Of a DNA stretch of 64,000 bases, positions 15,898 to 24,413 are shown in pieces. The stretch comes from Candidatus Gemmiger excrementigallinarum. Lineage in GTDB: Bacteria; Bacillota; Clostridia; Oscillospirales; Ruminococcaceae. The notes below the pieces were generated by a model. It had not been told where the DNA came from, did no database searches, and saw only the letters and a list, made by a program, of their open reading frames with translations. The stretch spans positions 40,663-104,662 of the forward strand of contig DXBP01000003.1 in assembly GCA_019116445.1 (NCBI GenBank), read 5' to 3'. Position 1 is the stretch's first letter. Each line of letters begins with the position of its first letter. Position numbers and translations under genes: made by a program.

Positions 15898-16903
15898 AGA
15901 TGCGCCCCCTTTTGCGGTGAAGCAGCAAGCTCAGGAAGAACGGCCCGCCAATGAGCGAAAGCAGAATTCCCACCGGGAGTTCAAACGGTGCAAACAGCAG
16001 CCGGGCAGCAATATCGCAGGTTACCACAAACGCCGCTCCCAACAGTGCCGAAGCCGGCACCAGAATCCGGTGGTCTGTGCCCACCAGCCTGCGAGCAATA
16101 TGCGGTGCCAACAGCCCCACAAAGCTCAATAACCCGGCAAAGCTGACCGCAGCTCCTGCCAGTAAAGCCGCTGCCAGAATTCCCAGAAAGCGGGTACGGG
16201 TAACATGAAGACCCAATCCGGAAGCACTCTCTTCTCCCAGGCAGAGCACATTCAAATCCACCGTCAAGAACAAGGCAAGCAGTATTCCGATTACAAAATA
16301 TGGGAAAGCGGCGGCCAGCATCCCCATAGTAACGCCGGATAACCCGCCCGTCAAAAAACCGGGTGAACTGGCAACGATTTCCGGCCAAAGGAGTTTCAGA
16401 GTGTTGATTCCCGCGGTCAGCATGCCGCTGACCGCAAGACCAGCCAGCACCAGGGTCGTGCGGGAAAGCCCTGCGCGCCAGGCAAGAAGGTACACCAGCA
16501 TTGAACAGCTGAGAGCTCCCAGGAAAGAGGCAAATTGCATGGCACCAGGCACCGCCGGTGCCACGACCATGGCAAACAAAGCGAAAAAGCCGGCACCGGC
16601 ATTGACGCCGATAACATTGGGACTGGCCATAGCGTTATTGAGCACTGCCTGCAGCAGTACGCCTGCCACCGCCAGGGCAGCACCGGAAAACAGCCCGCCC
16701 AGCATACGCGGCAAGCGTACGTAGGCAATCACACGCCATACAGGGTCTTGCTCGCCCCGCGTGCACAGCGCCTGCCACAGTTGCGCCAGGGAATAGGGCT
16801 GGCTCCCCAGACACAGTGCCGCAACAGAGGACACCAGAACAGCGGCCAGTAAGATTCCAAATACTGCCGGCGCTGCTGCCTTGCGTTTTTGTATGCTTTT
16901 CAT
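15890..16903 (-). CDS. ABC transporter permease, FecCD/BtuC type
   Basis: A 337-residue, strongly hydrophobic permease with FecCD-family motifs YVRLPRMLGGLFSGAALAVAG and LGEESASGLGL, and the C-terminal GLLAPHIARRLVG and LPVGILLSLIGGPFFL. It starts 4 bases after the cbiC stop and overlaps the ATPase gene. No substrate-binding protein gene adjoins it. It may share the binding protein encoded at 34635-35669 or use one elsewhere in the genome. Confidence 0.9.
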   Translation of the reverse strand: MKSIQKRKAAAPAVFGILLAAVLVSSVAALCLGSQPYSLAQLWQALCTRGEQDPVWRVIAYVRLPRMLGGLFSGAALAVAGVLLQAVLNNAMASPNVIGVNAGAGFFALFAMVVAPAVPGAMQFASFLGALSCSMLVYLLAWRAGLSRTTLVLAGLAVSGMLTAGINTLKLLWPEIVASSPGFLTGGLSGVTMGMLAAAFPYFVIGILLALFLTVDLNVLCLGEESASGLGLHVTRTRFLGILAAALLAGAAVSFAGLLSFVGLLAPHIARRLVGTDHRILVPASALLGAAFVVTCDIAARLLFAPFELPVGILLSLIGGPFFLSLLLHRKRGRIYV

Positions 16904-16907
16904 TTTA

Positions 16908-17585
16908 TCACCCCTGCCATCCGCGCGCAGACGGATTCAAGCGTCCGGTTGCCATATAAAGCAGCGCATTGCAGATTGCCGCCGCCACAGTGCTGCCCCC
17001 TTTTCGGCCCATTGCCGCGATGCAGGGAATGCCTTGTTCCGTACACACTGCGAACAGCCGTTCCTTACTCTCCACCACATTCACAAAGCCAACCGGCACC
17101 GCAACAATCAGCGAAGGACGCAGTGACTTCTGCTCTATCAGATCGCAGAGTTCCAGCAATGCTGTGGGCGCATTGCCGACAGCAAATATTGCTTGCGGGC
17201 AGCTTTGGGCGGCATACCGCATGGCAGCTACCGCACGCGTTGTTCCTTGCAGTTTGGCTTTTTCGGCAATCATCGGTTCTGCCATATAGCATTGCGCCGA
17301 CGCCCCCAGGGCCATCAGCGATGGTTTGCTGATGCCCGCCAGCGCCATATTGGTATCTGTTACAATCGTTACGCCGCGCTGCAGCGCCGTCACACCTTGC
17401 GCTACCGCTTCCGGGGTAAAGCGCAGATTCCGGGCGTACTCAAAATCTGCCGTTGTATGAATAACACGCCGCACAACCGCATCATTTTCAGAAGGAATCT
17501 CGATTCCCATTTGTAAAAGTTCCTTCTCAATGATCTGCATACTGGTCCGCTCGATGTCTGCGGGCAGCTTGTGTTGTATCGTCAT
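16908..17585 (-). CDS. cbiC: Cobalt-precorrin-8 methylmutase
   Basis: Moves a methyl group from C11 to C12 to give cobyrinic acid. The 225-residue protein contains IEKELLQMGI, VVRRVIHTTADFEYARNLRF (catalytic His in HTTAD) and the glycine-rich AVPVGFVNVVESKE, with the C-terminal CIAAMGRKGGSTVAAAICNALL. It overlaps the cbiP stop by 4 bases (ATGA type). Confidence 0.95.
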   Translation of the reverse strand: MTIQHKLPADIERTSMQIIEKELLQMGIEIPSENDAVVRRVIHTTADFEYARNLRFTPEAVAQGVTALQRGVTIVTDTNMALAGISKPSLMALGASAQCYMAEPMIAEKAKLQGTTRAVAAMRYAAQSCPQAIFAVGNAPTALLELCDLIEQKSLRPSLIVAVPVGFVNVVESKERLFAVCTEQGIPCIAAMGRKGGSTVAAAICNALLYMATGRLNPSARGWQG

Positions 17586-19078
17586 GCATATTCCTCCACC
17601 AAACGGTATATAGCCTGCATATCCAGCGCCGCACGCACTCCGTCGGCCAACATATCAAACTGACGCTGCTGATACGCCCCATGGCTGATGGCCGCCGCCC
17701 GCTGTGGCGCGATTCCCTTTCGGGTGCAAAGCCAGTCAGCCAGTTTGACGGTAAGTTCTCCAGTATCAAACAGGCCATGCAGATAGGTGCCAAATACCAG
17801 ATCCTGACAACAACCTTCCGGTGTGCCGTCCTGCAGCATACAAAAGGGGGTTCCCGCTCCGCGGGTGCATCCCATATGGATTTCATACCCGTCCAGCTGC
17901 GCCCCGGCCAACGAGTCAGGTAACACCGTCGCCTGCACACGGGTTCGTGTTTTTTCTTCCGTAAACGTCGTATCTATCGGGAGAAGTCCCAATCCCCTTA
18001 ATACACGCCCCGGGATTCCTCCCTCGGTGCCGTTCGGGTCCCGCAAGGTACGTCCCAGCATCTGGTACCCTCCGCACACGCCCAAAACAGGGGTATCGGC
18101 CGCCGCCGCTTTCAGGATAACGGCTTCCATGCCGCTCTGGCGGAGCCAGAGCAAGTCCTCCATTGTGTTTTTGGTTCCGGGCAGAATGATCAGATCCGGA
18201 TGCCCCATAGAAGACGCCTCCGTGACATACCGGACCCCTAATGCGGGGTGATTTTCCAGGGGGGCGAAATCCGTAAAATTGGAGATCCGCGGAAGATGTA
18301 CCACTGCAACATCAATGGGTTTATGTACCGAAGAACAACTCAGGCACGGTGCCAAAGAATCCTCATCATCAATCTCCACATTCAGGTACGGCACTACGCC
18401 CAGTACCGGCAAATGAGTACGTTCCTCCAGCATGGAAAGCCCCGGACGCAGAATTTCCGGGTCGCCACGGAATTTGTTGATGACCATGCCTCCGATGCGT
18501 GCGCGTTCCTCCTCCTCCAGCAAGGCTACCGTGCCGTAAAGCTGCGCAAATACGCCGCCGCGGTCGATGTCCCCCGCCAGCAGTACCGGCGCATTGATCA
18601 GCTTGGCCAATCCCATATTGACAATATCATCGGCTTTGAGATTGATTTCGGCAGGGCTCCCCGCCCCTTCGATAACGATGACATCATATTCGGCGGCAAG
18701 GCTTTGATAAGCGTTCCGGATTTCGGGAACAAGTTGCTTTTTGTATTGGAAATACTCCTTGGCCGGCATCTGTCCGCGCACTTCCCCGCGAACAATGACC
18801 TGGCTGCCGGTATCGCTGCAGGGCTTAAGCAGAATGGGGTTCATCCGCACATCAGGTTCCACCCCGGCCGCCTGCGCCTGAACTACCTGAGCACGTCCCA
18901 TTTCCAGGCCCTCCCGCGTGACATAGCTGTTCAATGCCATATTCTGGCTCTTAAACGGTGCCACGCGCAGACCATCCTGCGCAAAAATACGGCAGAGTGC
19001 CGTGCAAAGCAGGCTTTTTCCCGCGCCCGACATGGTGCCCTGCACCATAATGCAGCGAGCCCGATTTCTATTCATCAT
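17582..19078 (-). CDS. cbiP: Cobyric acid synthase (glutamine-dependent amidase)
   Basis: Amidates four side chains (b, d, e, g) of adenosylcobyrinic acid a,c-diamide. The 498-residue protein has an N-terminal P-loop-like GTMSGAGKS with SQNMALNSYV, then VIEGAGSPAEINLK. The C-terminal glutamine amidotransferase domain has the nucleophile Cys in GVCGGYQMLG and the final His in GTYLHGLFD. ATG 19078 overlaps the cobD stop by 4 bases. Confidence 0.96.
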   Translation of the reverse strand: MMNRNRARCIMVQGTMSGAGKSLLCTALCRIFAQDGLRVAPFKSQNMALNSYVTREGLEMGRAQVVQAQAAGVEPDVRMNPILLKPCSDTGSQVIVRGEVRGQMPAKEYFQYKKQLVPEIRNAYQSLAAEYDVIVIEGAGSPAEINLKADDIVNMGLAKLINAPVLLAGDIDRGGVFAQLYGTVALLEEEERARIGGMVINKFRGDPEILRPGLSMLEERTHLPVLGVVPYLNVEIDDEDSLAPCLSCSSVHKPIDVAVVHLPRISNFTDFAPLENHPALGVRYVTEASSMGHPDLIILPGTKNTMEDLLWLRQSGMEAVILKAAAADTPVLGVCGGYQMLGRTLRDPNGTEGGIPGRVLRGLGLLPIDTTFTEEKTRTRVQATVLPDSLAGAQLDGYEIHMGCTRGAGTPFCMLQDGTPEGCCQDLVFGTYLHGLFDTGELTVKLADWLCTRKGIAPQRAAAISHGAYQQRQFDMLADGVRAALDMQAIYRLVEEYA

Positions 19079-20127
19079 CGAAGAATCTCCCCAAGAGCCG
19101 CCAGCAGGCAGCAATTTTCACTTTCCGTTCGTACCGCGGTACGATACCAGGTATCATCCAACCCCGGATAATTGCCGCAGCTTCGCAGCAAGATTCCGCG
19201 CTCACGCAGCGGTGCCACCAGTGGTACTGCACATTGAAACAAAAGGTAGTTGGCTTCGCCTGGCACCACACGCAATCCAAGCGCCTGTAACCCTTTGCTC
19301 ATCAACGGGCGCTGAACTTGAATCAGTGCACGAACGCGCTGTACATACACCTTTTCCTGCAAAGCCGCACAGCCCGCTGCCTGCGCAAGGCTGCTGACAG
19401 ACCAGGGACTGCCGGTCCGATAGAGCTTGCCCAACAGCCTGCTATCAGCGCACAAGGCATAGCCCAGACGAACCCCGGCCATAGCGTAAAGTTTGGTGAA
19501 TGCTTTCAGAATCACCAGATGGGGATTCCCCTCCAGCAACGGAATCAGTGTATGGGCGGCCGGCTTATCCAGAAAGTCGCCAAAGCATTCATCTACTACC
19601 AGTATAGCCCCAACCTCACGGCAGCGATGTACGATTGCCTGCAAGAGAGGCATCGGCGTTGTACGCCCTGTAGGGTTGTTTGGTTCACAGAGAAAAACCA
19701 TCTGCGTTTTCGGTGTTATAGATTCCAGAAAGCTATCATCCAGAAGAAAGTCGTTTTGTTCAGAGAGGGCATGATGCGTTACCTGGCATCCCACACTGCG
19801 CAATGCCGCCTCATATTCGGCAAACGAAGGCACCGGCAGCAGCGCTTCTTGGGGGCATTTGGCCGCCGCCAAGCGCCAGATCAAATCTGCAGCGCCATTC
19901 CCGCACAAAATCCATTCGGGTGGAAGGTTTTCCGCCTCGGCAATTGCCGTACGCAACGCCCGGCAAAGGGGGTCCGGATACCGGTCAACGGCGGCAGAAG
20001 CACCAGCAATGGCGGCTTGTACCCCTGTGGGAACTCCCAACGGACTGACATTCGCCGAAAAATCCAGGGGTGATCGCCCATATTCTGCTTCATATCCGGC
20101 CCAGTCGCCTCCATGTACCAGATGCAT
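19075..20127 (-). CDS. cobD: Threonine-phosphate decarboxylase-like aminotransferase
   Basis: A PLP enzyme that makes (R)-1-amino-2-propanol O-2-phosphate for the nucleotide loop. The 350-residue protein has LDFSANVSPLG at its N terminus, CGNGAADLIWRLA, FLCEPNNPTGR, VVDECFGDF and the PLP lysine in LKAFTKLYAMAGVRLGYA. Substrate assignment rests on its place between cbiB and cbiP; histidinol-phosphate aminotransferase is the close relative. No PduX-type threonine kinase is in the window. Confidence 0.92.
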   Translation of the reverse strand: MHLVHGGDWAGYEAEYGRSPLDFSANVSPLGVPTGVQAAIAGASAAVDRYPDPLCRALRTAIAEAENLPPEWILCGNGAADLIWRLAAAKCPQEALLPVPSFAEYEAALRSVGCQVTHHALSEQNDFLLDDSFLESITPKTQMVFLCEPNNPTGRTTPMPLLQAIVHRCREVGAILVVDECFGDFLDKPAAHTLIPLLEGNPHLVILKAFTKLYAMAGVRLGYALCADSRLLGKLYRTGSPWSVSSLAQAAGCAALQEKVYVQRVRALIQVQRPLMSKGLQALGLRVVPGEANYLLFQCAVPLVAPLRERGILLRSCGNYPGLDDTWYRTAVRTESENCCLLAALGEILR

Positions 20128-20131
20128 TTTA

Positions 20132-21100
20132 TCACCTCAAAAAAGCCAGGATTCCTGCGCGCAGCCCCACCCCTAAAACCAGAGCCAGTCCGGCCCCTGC
20201 AAACAACATCCGATTTGCACGTAGAATATCCCGGGGCTCTATGGGGCGTTTTGCATCGCCGATCGTGGGTTTATTGTAGTATTCTCCGAAATAGTACGCA
20301 GGTCCCGCCAGCTGTACCCCCAATGCGCCGGCACAAGCCGATTCGGTTTGGGCGCTGTTGGGGCTGGCGTGATTACGGCGGTCCCTCCGCCAGATACGCC
20401 AGGCATTGGGGGCATCCTGACCTGTCAGACCAGCTGCCGCAATCCAAAAAACGGCAGCCAAACGGGATGGCAGATAATTGGCCGCATCATCCAGCTTTGC
20501 GGCAGCCCGCCCAAATTGCAGATAACGCTGGTTTTTATATCCGATCATGCTGTCCATCGTATTGACGGCTTTATAGCAAAGCGCCAACGGCGCTCCGCCT
20601 ATCATCATATAAAAAAGCGGAGCCACCACACCATCTGAAAAGTTTTCCGCAACGGTTTCTACCGCCGCCTTGGTGACGCCCTCTTCCGTAAGAGCCTGGG
20701 TATCCCGGCCGACGATCCTAGCCACGGCTCTGCGGGCTCCCGGAAGGTCCTCCGTCGCCAATTGGCGATATACATTTTTGCTTTCTTCCGCCAGTCCCTT
20801 CACCGCCAGCGCCTGCCAACACCAAAACGTTTGCACCGCCAGCCCCAGCAACGGATGAATCCGTCCGGCCAGCAGGCAAATGGCCCCTGTAAGAACCAGC
20901 GTTCCCACCGGCAGGAGTACGGCCAGCACACAACCCGCAGCACGTTCGCCTTTGGGCGTTGCAGGCAAGCGTCTGCGCAAAACCTCTTCCAGTCTGGTGA
21001 TGCACTTTCCCATCAGCACAACCGGATGCGGCATCCAACCAGGGTCTGCCAGCCACAGGTCCAGCAGAAATCCCAGAAACGCAGCGACGCAAATCGTCAT
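20132..21100 (-). CDS. cbiB: Adenosylcobinamide-phosphate synthase
   Basis: A membrane enzyme attaching aminopropanol (phosphate) to cobyric acid. The 322-residue protein starts MTICVAAFLGFLLDLWLADP and has the signature GWMPHPVVLMGKCI. It also has ETVAENFSDGVVAPLFYMMIGG, a conserved CbiB stretch, and VNTMDSMIGYKN. Several transmembrane helices are visible. ATG 21100 overlaps the preceding stop by 4 bases. Confidence 0.95.
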   Translation of the reverse strand: MTICVAAFLGFLLDLWLADPGWMPHPVVLMGKCITRLEEVLRRRLPATPKGERAAGCVLAVLLPVGTLVLTGAICLLAGRIHPLLGLAVQTFWCWQALAVKGLAEESKNVYRQLATEDLPGARRAVARIVGRDTQALTEEGVTKAAVETVAENFSDGVVAPLFYMMIGGAPLALCYKAVNTMDSMIGYKNQRYLQFGRAAAKLDDAANYLPSRLAAVFWIAAAGLTGQDAPNAWRIWRRDRRNHASPNSAQTESACAGALGVQLAGPAYYFGEYYNKPTIGDAKRPIEPRDILRANRMLFAGAGLALVLGVGLRAGILAFLR

Positions 21101-21696
21101 TTTCCAGACTCCTTCGTATATTGTACGGTATCCAGCAGCGTCAGGATTCGCTCTTGCGGCCAGCGCGATGCATCCAGCTTGTATCCCCCTGCATTGGGGG
21201 CACACCAATGATAATATTCATAATGCGGAACGGCAAACCGCTCCATCACAGCCATCTGTGTACCGCCGTGGGCAACGATCACAAGCTGTTCCCGTTTTTC
21301 ACGGTACGCTTCATCAACCAGCTGCGCAAACGCGGTGCAGGTACGGTCGCAGAACCAGTCTTTTCGTTCCCCGTCGGGGCAGGCAGTTTCGCAGTTGGAT
21401 TCTACCCAGGCCAGATAATCCGGGTCGTGTTCCATCTCAATGTAATTGCGCCCCTCAAAGCTGCCGAAGTTCATCTCTTTCAAATTCTCCACTACGACCT
21501 GCCGGGCCTCCGGGAAGAGAATTTCTGCGGTCTGCCGGGTTCGGATCAGAGGTGAAACATATACCACATCCGTTGTAAAATCCGCTTGCCGGATTTGTGC
21601 CCGCCCGTCTTCCGACAACGGAATATCCCGTTGCCCCTGGTACCGCTTTTCAACATTATAGATCGTAGTTCCATGCCGCAGCAGATAAATGATCAT
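21097..21696 (-). CDS. cobC: Histidine phosphatase, probable alpha-ribazole phosphatase
   Basis: A 199-residue phosphoglycerate-mutase-like phosphatase. The catalytic His is in LLRHGTTIYN, with Arg in SPLIRTRQTAE, Glu in KEMNFGSFEG and the second His in VAHGGTQMAV. Context in the operon supports removal of the 5'-phosphate from alpha-ribazole phosphate or adenosylcobalamin phosphate. The family is broad, so the exact substrate is inferred. It overlaps both neighbours by 4 bases. Confidence 0.88.
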   Translation of the reverse strand: MIIYLLRHGTTIYNVEKRYQGQRDIPLSEDGRAQIRQADFTTDVVYVSPLIRTRQTAEILFPEARQVVVENLKEMNFGSFEGRNYIEMEHDPDYLAWVESNCETACPDGERKDWFCDRTCTAFAQLVDEAYREKREQLVIVAHGGTQMAVMERFAVPHYEYYHWCAPNAGGYKLDASRWPQERILTLLDTVQYTKESGK

Positions 21697-22031
21697 AAAG
21701 AAAGACTTCCTTTCAACACAAGCGGCAGTCCGTAAAATATACGCACAACCGTATCCGCTCTTTGCGCCAGAAGTTCATTGAGCCTTCCGGCTGCTTCCCT
21801 TGCTGCTCGTTGTCCTGCATCGGCGGGCACAATTCCCCCGCCGATTTCTGTTGCAATGACAACCTGATGGCCAGCCAATTCATCCGCCAGCTTTTCAAGA
21901 TCCTGTGCCTGTGCTGCACGTTCCTGTACATTCCATACGGCATAACGGCTCAGTTCCGCTTCCTGGCAGTGCAGCAGCTTGCAGGCAAACGCACGTTTCC
22001 CTGCATAAAGCGGGCCAAAGATAAAAATCAT
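21693..22031 (-). CDS. Short CobU-like protein (second copy, reduced)
   Basis: Only 112 residues, against ~180 for CobU. It keeps a P-loop-like start (MIFIFGPLYAGKRAFACKLL). It also keeps the CobU C-terminal pattern EIGGGIVPADAGQRAAREAAGR and RADTVVRIFYGLPLVLKG. The central part with the guanylated His and the phosphate-binding residues is missing, and the glycine pattern of the P-loop is altered. It has its own GGAGGGG site and overlaps cobS and cobC by 4 bases, so it is maintained and translated. It may be a regulatory or structural partner of CobU, or a decaying duplicate. Confidence 0.7.
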   Translation of the reverse strand: MIFIFGPLYAGKRAFACKLLHCQEAELSRYAVWNVQERAAQAQDLEKLADELAGHQVVIATEIGGGIVPADAGQRAAREAAGRLNELLAQRADTVVRIFYGLPLVLKGSLSL

Positions 22032-22804
22032 ACAGTCCCCTCCACAATGTGGCAAACAACCAGCGCAGCCAGCATCCAAAGTTCTGCCCTTTGCAGAAAC
22101 CAACCGGCCAGATCCCCCGAAATGCCGCCAAACTGCTTTAGAGCCACCGTACGGTACCGCCACAAAACAAGCAAAGCCGCCGCCACCATGGCAACACCGG
22201 AAATACCGCCTGCCGCAGCAAGCGCCAGACACAGGAGCACCGCCAGTACCCCCAGCACACGACGTACAGTTGTCCGATCTGCTGCCGTAGCAAAAGTATG
22301 TACCAGTCCGGTGTTTTTCGCAATGGGAAAGGTAGCTACCGCCCACCCCGAGAGCACTCTTTCCAGTACAAATCCCAAGCCCTGGCAAATCAGTGTACGG
22401 CGCTCCATTTCAAGAGAAGCGCACAAGGCAAAGTATGCAACAAAGTAGCAGCATACGCGGATCAATGCAAAAGCTCCGCAGTGCGGGTCCTTGAGGATTT
22501 CCTGTTTTCGTGCCGGTTCTGCATAGCTGGCCAGCGCATCGCAGGTATCGGCGTAACCATCCAGATGAATGCCGCCCGTAATCAGTACCGGTGCCAGGCA
22601 ATACCCGGCAGCTTGGAGCCATTCCGGAACCGGCCAGTAACCGCATATAGCTGCCCAAAGACAATATGCCAGGCCGCACACAACGCCAACAAGCGGGAAT
22701 GCACACATCACGTAACGCATATTTCTTTCATTCCAGGTCGGCTGTGGCACCGGAATGGCACTGAACATGGCAAACGCCACGGCAATGGTTTCCATTGCAA
22801 TCAT
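22028..22804 (-). CDS. cobS: Adenosylcobinamide-GDP ribazoletransferase (cobalamin synthase)
   Basis: An integral membrane enzyme joining adenosylcobinamide-GDP and alpha-ribazole (phosphate). The 258-residue protein carries the family signature ITGGIHLDGYADTCDALAS, AFSAIPVPQPTW-like N-terminal residues, DPHCGAFALI, and many hydrophobic helices. It begins by overlapping cobU (ATGA) and ends overlapping the short CobU-like gene. Confidence 0.95.
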   Translation of the reverse strand: MIAMETIAVAFAMFSAIPVPQPTWNERNMRYVMCAFPLVGVVCGLAYCLWAAICGYWPVPEWLQAAGYCLAPVLITGGIHLDGYADTCDALASYAEPARKQEILKDPHCGAFALIRVCCYFVAYFALCASLEMERRTLICQGLGFVLERVLSGWAVATFPIAKNTGLVHTFATAADRTTVRRVLGVLAVLLCLALAAAGGISGVAMVAAALLVLWRYRTVALKQFGGISGDLAGWFLQRAELWMLAALVVCHIVEGTV

Positions 22805-23340
22805 ACAAGTTTCCTTCCCTTATAATAAATTGGCAAACCTGCGGCCACTTCGCAGACCACATCGGCCCGCTGTGCCAGACGTTGATGCAGCCGCCCCAAC
22901 AATCGCAGATACCTTTCGGTTTCCCCTGCATAGTCGGCACCGCCGGTGCTCACTTCGTTGGAAACAAGAACCACGTGACGGCTTTCCGCCACAAGGTGTT
23001 TAACGCCCTGCCAAATAGCCTGCTCTGCTTTTTCCTCATCCGCCCCGGGCGCATACAATTCATTGGCTACCAGATTGCCAAGATCCTCCAGCAATACTGT
23101 GCCTTCTCGGTCAAGTTGCTCACGCGGGATTCCGGCAAGCTGTTTCGGGCATTCTACGGTTACAAACCCCCGCCCGGCCCGCTGCTTCCGGTGCCGTTGC
23201 ACGCGTGCCTGACATTCTTCGTCCCACACCTGCATGGTCGCCAGATAAAACCTCGGCCGCTCCCCCGCCAGATGCAACGCCATGCGCTCGGCATACTCGC
23301 TTTTTCCGCTTCCCGAACCGCCAATGACCACCGCCAGCAT
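22801..23340 (-). CDS. cobU: Adenosylcobinamide kinase/guanylyltransferase
   Basis: Phosphorylates and guanylates adenosylcobinamide. At 179 residues it is full length. The P-loop is GGSGSGKSEYAER, followed by YLATMQVWDEECQARVQRH (includes the guanylation His region), LLEDLGNLVANEL, NEVSTGG, and the C-terminal QRADVVCEVAAGLPIYYKG. The ATG at 23340 shares a base with the cobT stop. Confidence 0.95.
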   Translation of the reverse strand: MLAVVIGGSGSGKSEYAERMALHLAGERPRFYLATMQVWDEECQARVQRHRKQRAGRGFVTVECPKQLAGIPREQLDREGTVLLEDLGNLVANELYAPGADEEKAEQAIWQGVKHLVAESRHVVLVSNEVSTGGADYAGETERYLRLLGRLHQRLAQRADVVCEVAAGLPIYYKGRKLV

Positions 23341-24413
23341 CACAGACCTCCCTGTGGAGTATAGGGTTGCATTCCGTAGTCCGAAAAGGTGCTGCCCTGG
23401 TAAATGGCCAGCGCCATATCCAGCAGCGGCATGGCTGCCACTGCCCCGGTGCCCTCTCCCAGGCGCATACCCGCTGTAATCAACGGCTGCTTTTTCAGAG
23501 CCTGTAAAAGCAATTTTCCTGCCGGCTCTGCGCTTTGATGGGTGGCAAAGACAGCCATTGCAGCACCCGGACACATACGAACAGCGCAAAGCGCTGCCGC
23601 TGCACTGATGGCACCATCTACAAGCACCGGAACGCGGTACAAAGCGCCCCCCAAAAACACACCGCAAAGCCCCGCAATGTCGAATCCGCCCACTTTGGAA
23701 AGCACATCTACAGGATCTGCTGCATCAGGCGCATTGACAGCCAGGGCTGTTTCAATGGCTTGTCGTTTGCGGGCAAGCCCCGCGTCGGACAGGCCGGCAC
23801 CGCGGCCTGTCAGTTCCGCAGGACTTCTTCCCAGGAGAGCACAGGTCACCGCAGTGGCTGTTGTTGTGTTACCGATACCCATTTCACCGGTTGCCAGCAG
23901 TCGGGTCCCTTCTTGTTTTTGCCGCCGCACCAGATCGATCCCGCCAAGGATGGCTCGCGCCGCTTGCGCCCGGGTCATGGCCGGCCCTTGTGTCATATCC
24001 GCCGTTCCGTTCCCGATCCGGCAGGAAAAAATCCCGGCTTCCCCGGCAAAATCCCGGATTCCCATATCCACCGGCAGCACCTTGCAGGAAGCCAGTGCCG
24101 CCATACGGCAAACATTGCTCTGCCCGGCTGCCAGGGCGCGGGCCACAATACCGGTCACTTCACTGCCGGACTGGGAAACCCCTTGTGCCACCACACCATT
24201 ATCCGCACAGAAAACCAATACCGTGCGCGGTTTCAGTTCAAGTTGTGCACTGCCTGTCAACGCCGCCATCTCAGTCAAGGAATCTTCCAACAAGCCAAGG
24301 CTTCCCAACGGCTTTGCGCAGGACGCCCATTGTTTTTGCGCTGCCGTGCGCGCAGCCTCATCCGGCTCTGCAATATTCCGCAGCAGCGTATTCAATTCTT
24401 CCTGGTCTGACAT
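23340..24413 (-). CDS. cobT: Nicotinate-nucleotide:dimethylbenzimidazole phosphoribosyltransferase
   Basis: Activates the lower-ligand base to alpha-ribazole 5'-phosphate. The 357-residue protein has KPLGSLGLLE, VFCADNGVVAQGVSQSG, TGEMGIGNTTTATAV, GRGAGLSDAGLARK and the C-terminal GEGTGAVAAMPLLDMAL with the catalytic Glu. Its presence implies a benzimidazole-type lower ligand is used or salvaged. No bluB or bza synthesis genes are in the window. It overlaps cbiA by 22 bases. Confidence 0.96.
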   Translation of the reverse strand: MSDQEELNTLLRNIAEPDEAARTAAQKQWASCAKPLGSLGLLEDSLTEMAALTGSAQLELKPRTVLVFCADNGVVAQGVSQSGSEVTGIVARALAAGQSNVCRMAALASCKVLPVDMGIRDFAGEAGIFSCRIGNGTADMTQGPAMTRAQAARAILGGIDLVRRQKQEGTRLLATGEMGIGNTTTATAVTCALLGRSPAELTGRGAGLSDAGLARKRQAIETALAVNAPDAADPVDVLSKVGGFDIAGLCGVFLGGALYRVPVLVDGAISAAAALCAVRMCPGAAMAVFATHQSAEPAGKLLLQALKKQPLITAGMRLGEGTGAVAAMPLLDMALAIYQGSTFSDYGMQPYTPQGGL

